A stretch of DNA of 14,479 bases from Gemmataceae bacterium (GTDB lineage: Bacteria > Planctomycetota > Planctomycetia > Gemmatales > Gemmataceae): positions 1 to 14,479 of the forward strand of contig JAFMJU010000031.1 in NCBI GenBank assembly GCA_017853285.1. The letters are read 5' to 3'. Both the position numbers and the translations under genes were made by a program. The notes under the pieces are model-generated. The model saw nothing but the letters and a program-made list of their open reading frames with translations. It made no database searches and had not been told where the DNA came from. Positions 13,207 to 14,479 of the stretch are shown in pieces (position 1 is the stretch's first letter; each line of letters opens with the position of its first letter).

Positions 13207-14479
13207 GTGAGTTCGGGATTCTTCGTCGACAGGCCGATCTTCGCGTCGGTGCTGTCGATCATCGTGGTGCTGGTGGGGGGCGTGAGCATCTCCACGCTGC
13301 CGATCGCGCAGTTCCCGCGGGTGGCGCCGCCGGTGGTGTCGGTGAGCGCCAGCTACCCCGGGGCCAGCGCGCGGGATGTGGCGGAATCGGTGGCGGCGCC
13401 GATCGAGCAGAGCGTCAACGGCGTGGAAGGCATGGCCTACATGTCGTCCTCGTGCACCAACGACGGCGCCTACAGCCTGTCGATCACCTTCAAGCCGCAG
13501 GTGGATGTGCGGATGGCGCTGGTGCAGGTGCAGAACCGGGTGGCGCTGGCGCTGCCTGAGCTGCCCGATGTGCTGAAACGCACCGGGGTGCAGGTGCGGC
13601 GGCGCTCGCCCGACCCGGTGGTGGCGTTCGCCATCACTTCGCCCAAGGGCAGGTACAACCAGCTCTACCTGTCGAACTACGCCACGCGGTTCATCCGCGA
13701 GGAGCTGGGCCGGGTGCCCGGCGTGGCCGACATCAACATGTTGGGGCAACGCGATTTCAGCCTGCGGATCTGGGTGAACCCCAACCGGCTGGGCGCGCGC
13801 GGCCTGACGCCCAGCGAACTGCTGATGGCGCTGCGCAAGCAGAACAGCGAGGCGGCCGTGGGGCATGTGGGGGTGTCCGCGCCCGACGCGGAAGGCGCCT
13901 TTGAGATGACTGTGGACACCGTGGGCCGGCTGACCGACCCGGCCGAATTCGAGCGGATGGTGATCAAGTCGATGCCGGACGGGCGGGTGGTGCGCCTGCG
14001 TGATGTGGCCCGGGTGGAGCTGGGCGCGCGGCGCGAGGAGGTGGATTGCCGGTTCGACCGGTTCGGGTCGGTGATATTGATCGTGTTCCAGTCGCCCGAG
14101 GCGAACGCGCTGCGCACGCGCGACCAACTGTTCGCGGTGATGGAGGAGCTGGCCAGCCGTTTCCCCGAGGATATCGCCTATGACGTGAGCTTCGACACCA
14201 CCCCCTACACGCGGGAGTCGATCAAGGAGGTGGCGAAGACGCTGCTGGAGGCGGTGGGGCTGGTGTCGCTGGTGATTTTGGTGTTTCTGGGAAACTGGCG
14301 GGCGGCGCTGGTGCCCCTGGCCAGCGTGCCAGTGGCGGTGCTGGGCACCTTCGGGGCCATGGCGGCCTTTGGCTACTCGATCAACAACCTGACGCTGTTC
14401 GGTTTGGTTCTGGCGATCGGCATCGTGGTGGATGACGCGATCGTGGTGGTGGAGGCGGTGGAGCACGAGCTGGGCAAGG
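13207..14479 (+). CDS. RND multidrug efflux transporter (AcrB/HAE1 type), 3' end beyond window
   Basis: RND pumps export drugs and other amphiphilic compounds using the proton gradient. The first ~424 of an expected ~1050 residues are present. They begin VSSGFFVDRPIFASVL with TM1, like AcrB, followed by the porter region (PGASARDVAESVAAPIEQSV, GVEGMAYMSSSCTNDGAYSL, PGVADINMLGQRDFSLRIWV, NSEAAVGHVG). TM2-TM4 follow, ending in GIVVDDAIVVVEAVEHEL. Asp409 and Asp410 in this segment correspond to the proton-relay Asp407/Asp408 of AcrB. The start is GTG 13207; GATGAGG lies 11 bases upstream. The frame is open to the window edge. Partner of the adaptor just upstream. Confidence 0.95.
   Translation, partial: MSSGFFVDRPIFASVLSIIVVLVGGVSISTLPIAQFPRVAPPVVSVSASYPGASARDVAESVAAPIEQSVNGVEGMAYMSSSCTNDGAYSLSITFKPQVDVRMALVQVQNRVALALPELPDVLKRTGVQVRRRSPDPVVAFAITSPKGRYNQLYLSNYATRFIREELGRVPGVADINMLGQRDFSLRIWVNPNRLGARGLTPSELLMALRKQNSEAAVGHVGVSAPDAEGAFEMTVDTVGRLTDPAEFERMVIKSMPDGRVVRLRDVARVELGARREEVDCRFDRFGSVILIVFQSPEANALRTRDQLFAVMEELASRFPEDIAYDVSFDTTPYTRESIKEVAKTLLEAVGLVSLVILVFLGNWRAALVPLASVPVAVLGTFGAMAAFGYSINNLTLFGLVLAIGIVVDDAIVVVEAVEHELGK

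Noticed and set aside
12565..14466. 633-codon open frame on the minus strand
   Set aside because: It is antisense to the adaptor and RND pump genes, is His/Arg/Gln-rich, and has no family motif; a typical mirror frame of GC-rich genes.

Overview
The window is GC-rich and its gene content points to a planctomycete, probably near the Gemmata group. Indicators are an aromatic YXWGXW-type repeat protein with a long Pro/Ala tail, several membrane-anchored coiled-coil proteins without recognisable families, the planctomycete style of efflux adaptor (FTGRTEA near the N-terminus), and a candidate selenoprotein. The lineage is an inference from gene style; there is no rRNA or marker gene to confirm it.

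Layout. Bases 1-343 hold a terminator-like hairpin and otherwise nothing clear. Four co-directional genes (344-3904, +) encode three proteins with one N-terminal membrane anchor followed by coiled coil, plus a small one-TM protein with an Ala/Pro tail; a perfect 21-bp hairpin closes the set. On the opposite strand lie an exported peroxiredoxin (3983-4525) and an NAD(P)H-hydrate epimerase (4649-5320). Rightward again come a small exported protein (5675-6142) with a structured leader, a KDPG-type aldolase (6223-6882), a Nudix hydrolase (6990-7415), a YXWGXW-type exported protein (7517-9349), a three-TM protein (9421-10065) and a gene-free stretch with a 9-bp periodic repeat. A D-glutamate-cyclase-like (DUF1445) gene is on the minus strand (10274-11053). 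Divergent from it is a TetR regulator - lipoprotein adaptor - RND pump operon, whose pump gene runs off the right edge.

The most notable item is the peroxiredoxin. Its frame is interrupted once, by TGA at 4303-4301, exactly where the family has its peroxidatic cysteine (PxxxTxxC). Frame and homology resume immediately after. A two-part hairpin with a G-containing tetraloop begins a few bases downstream, in the position and shape expected of a bacterial SECIS element. The simplest reading is selenocysteine at the catalytic site of an exported peroxiredoxin, which automated gene callers would split into two fragments or call a pseudogene.

The second well-supported regulatory picture is the efflux operon. 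A promoter-like pair (TCGACA, 17-bp spacer, TAGCAT) is followed at its predicted start point by a perfect 22-bp palindrome just ahead of the TetR gene, which suggests autorepression of the regulator and the pump.
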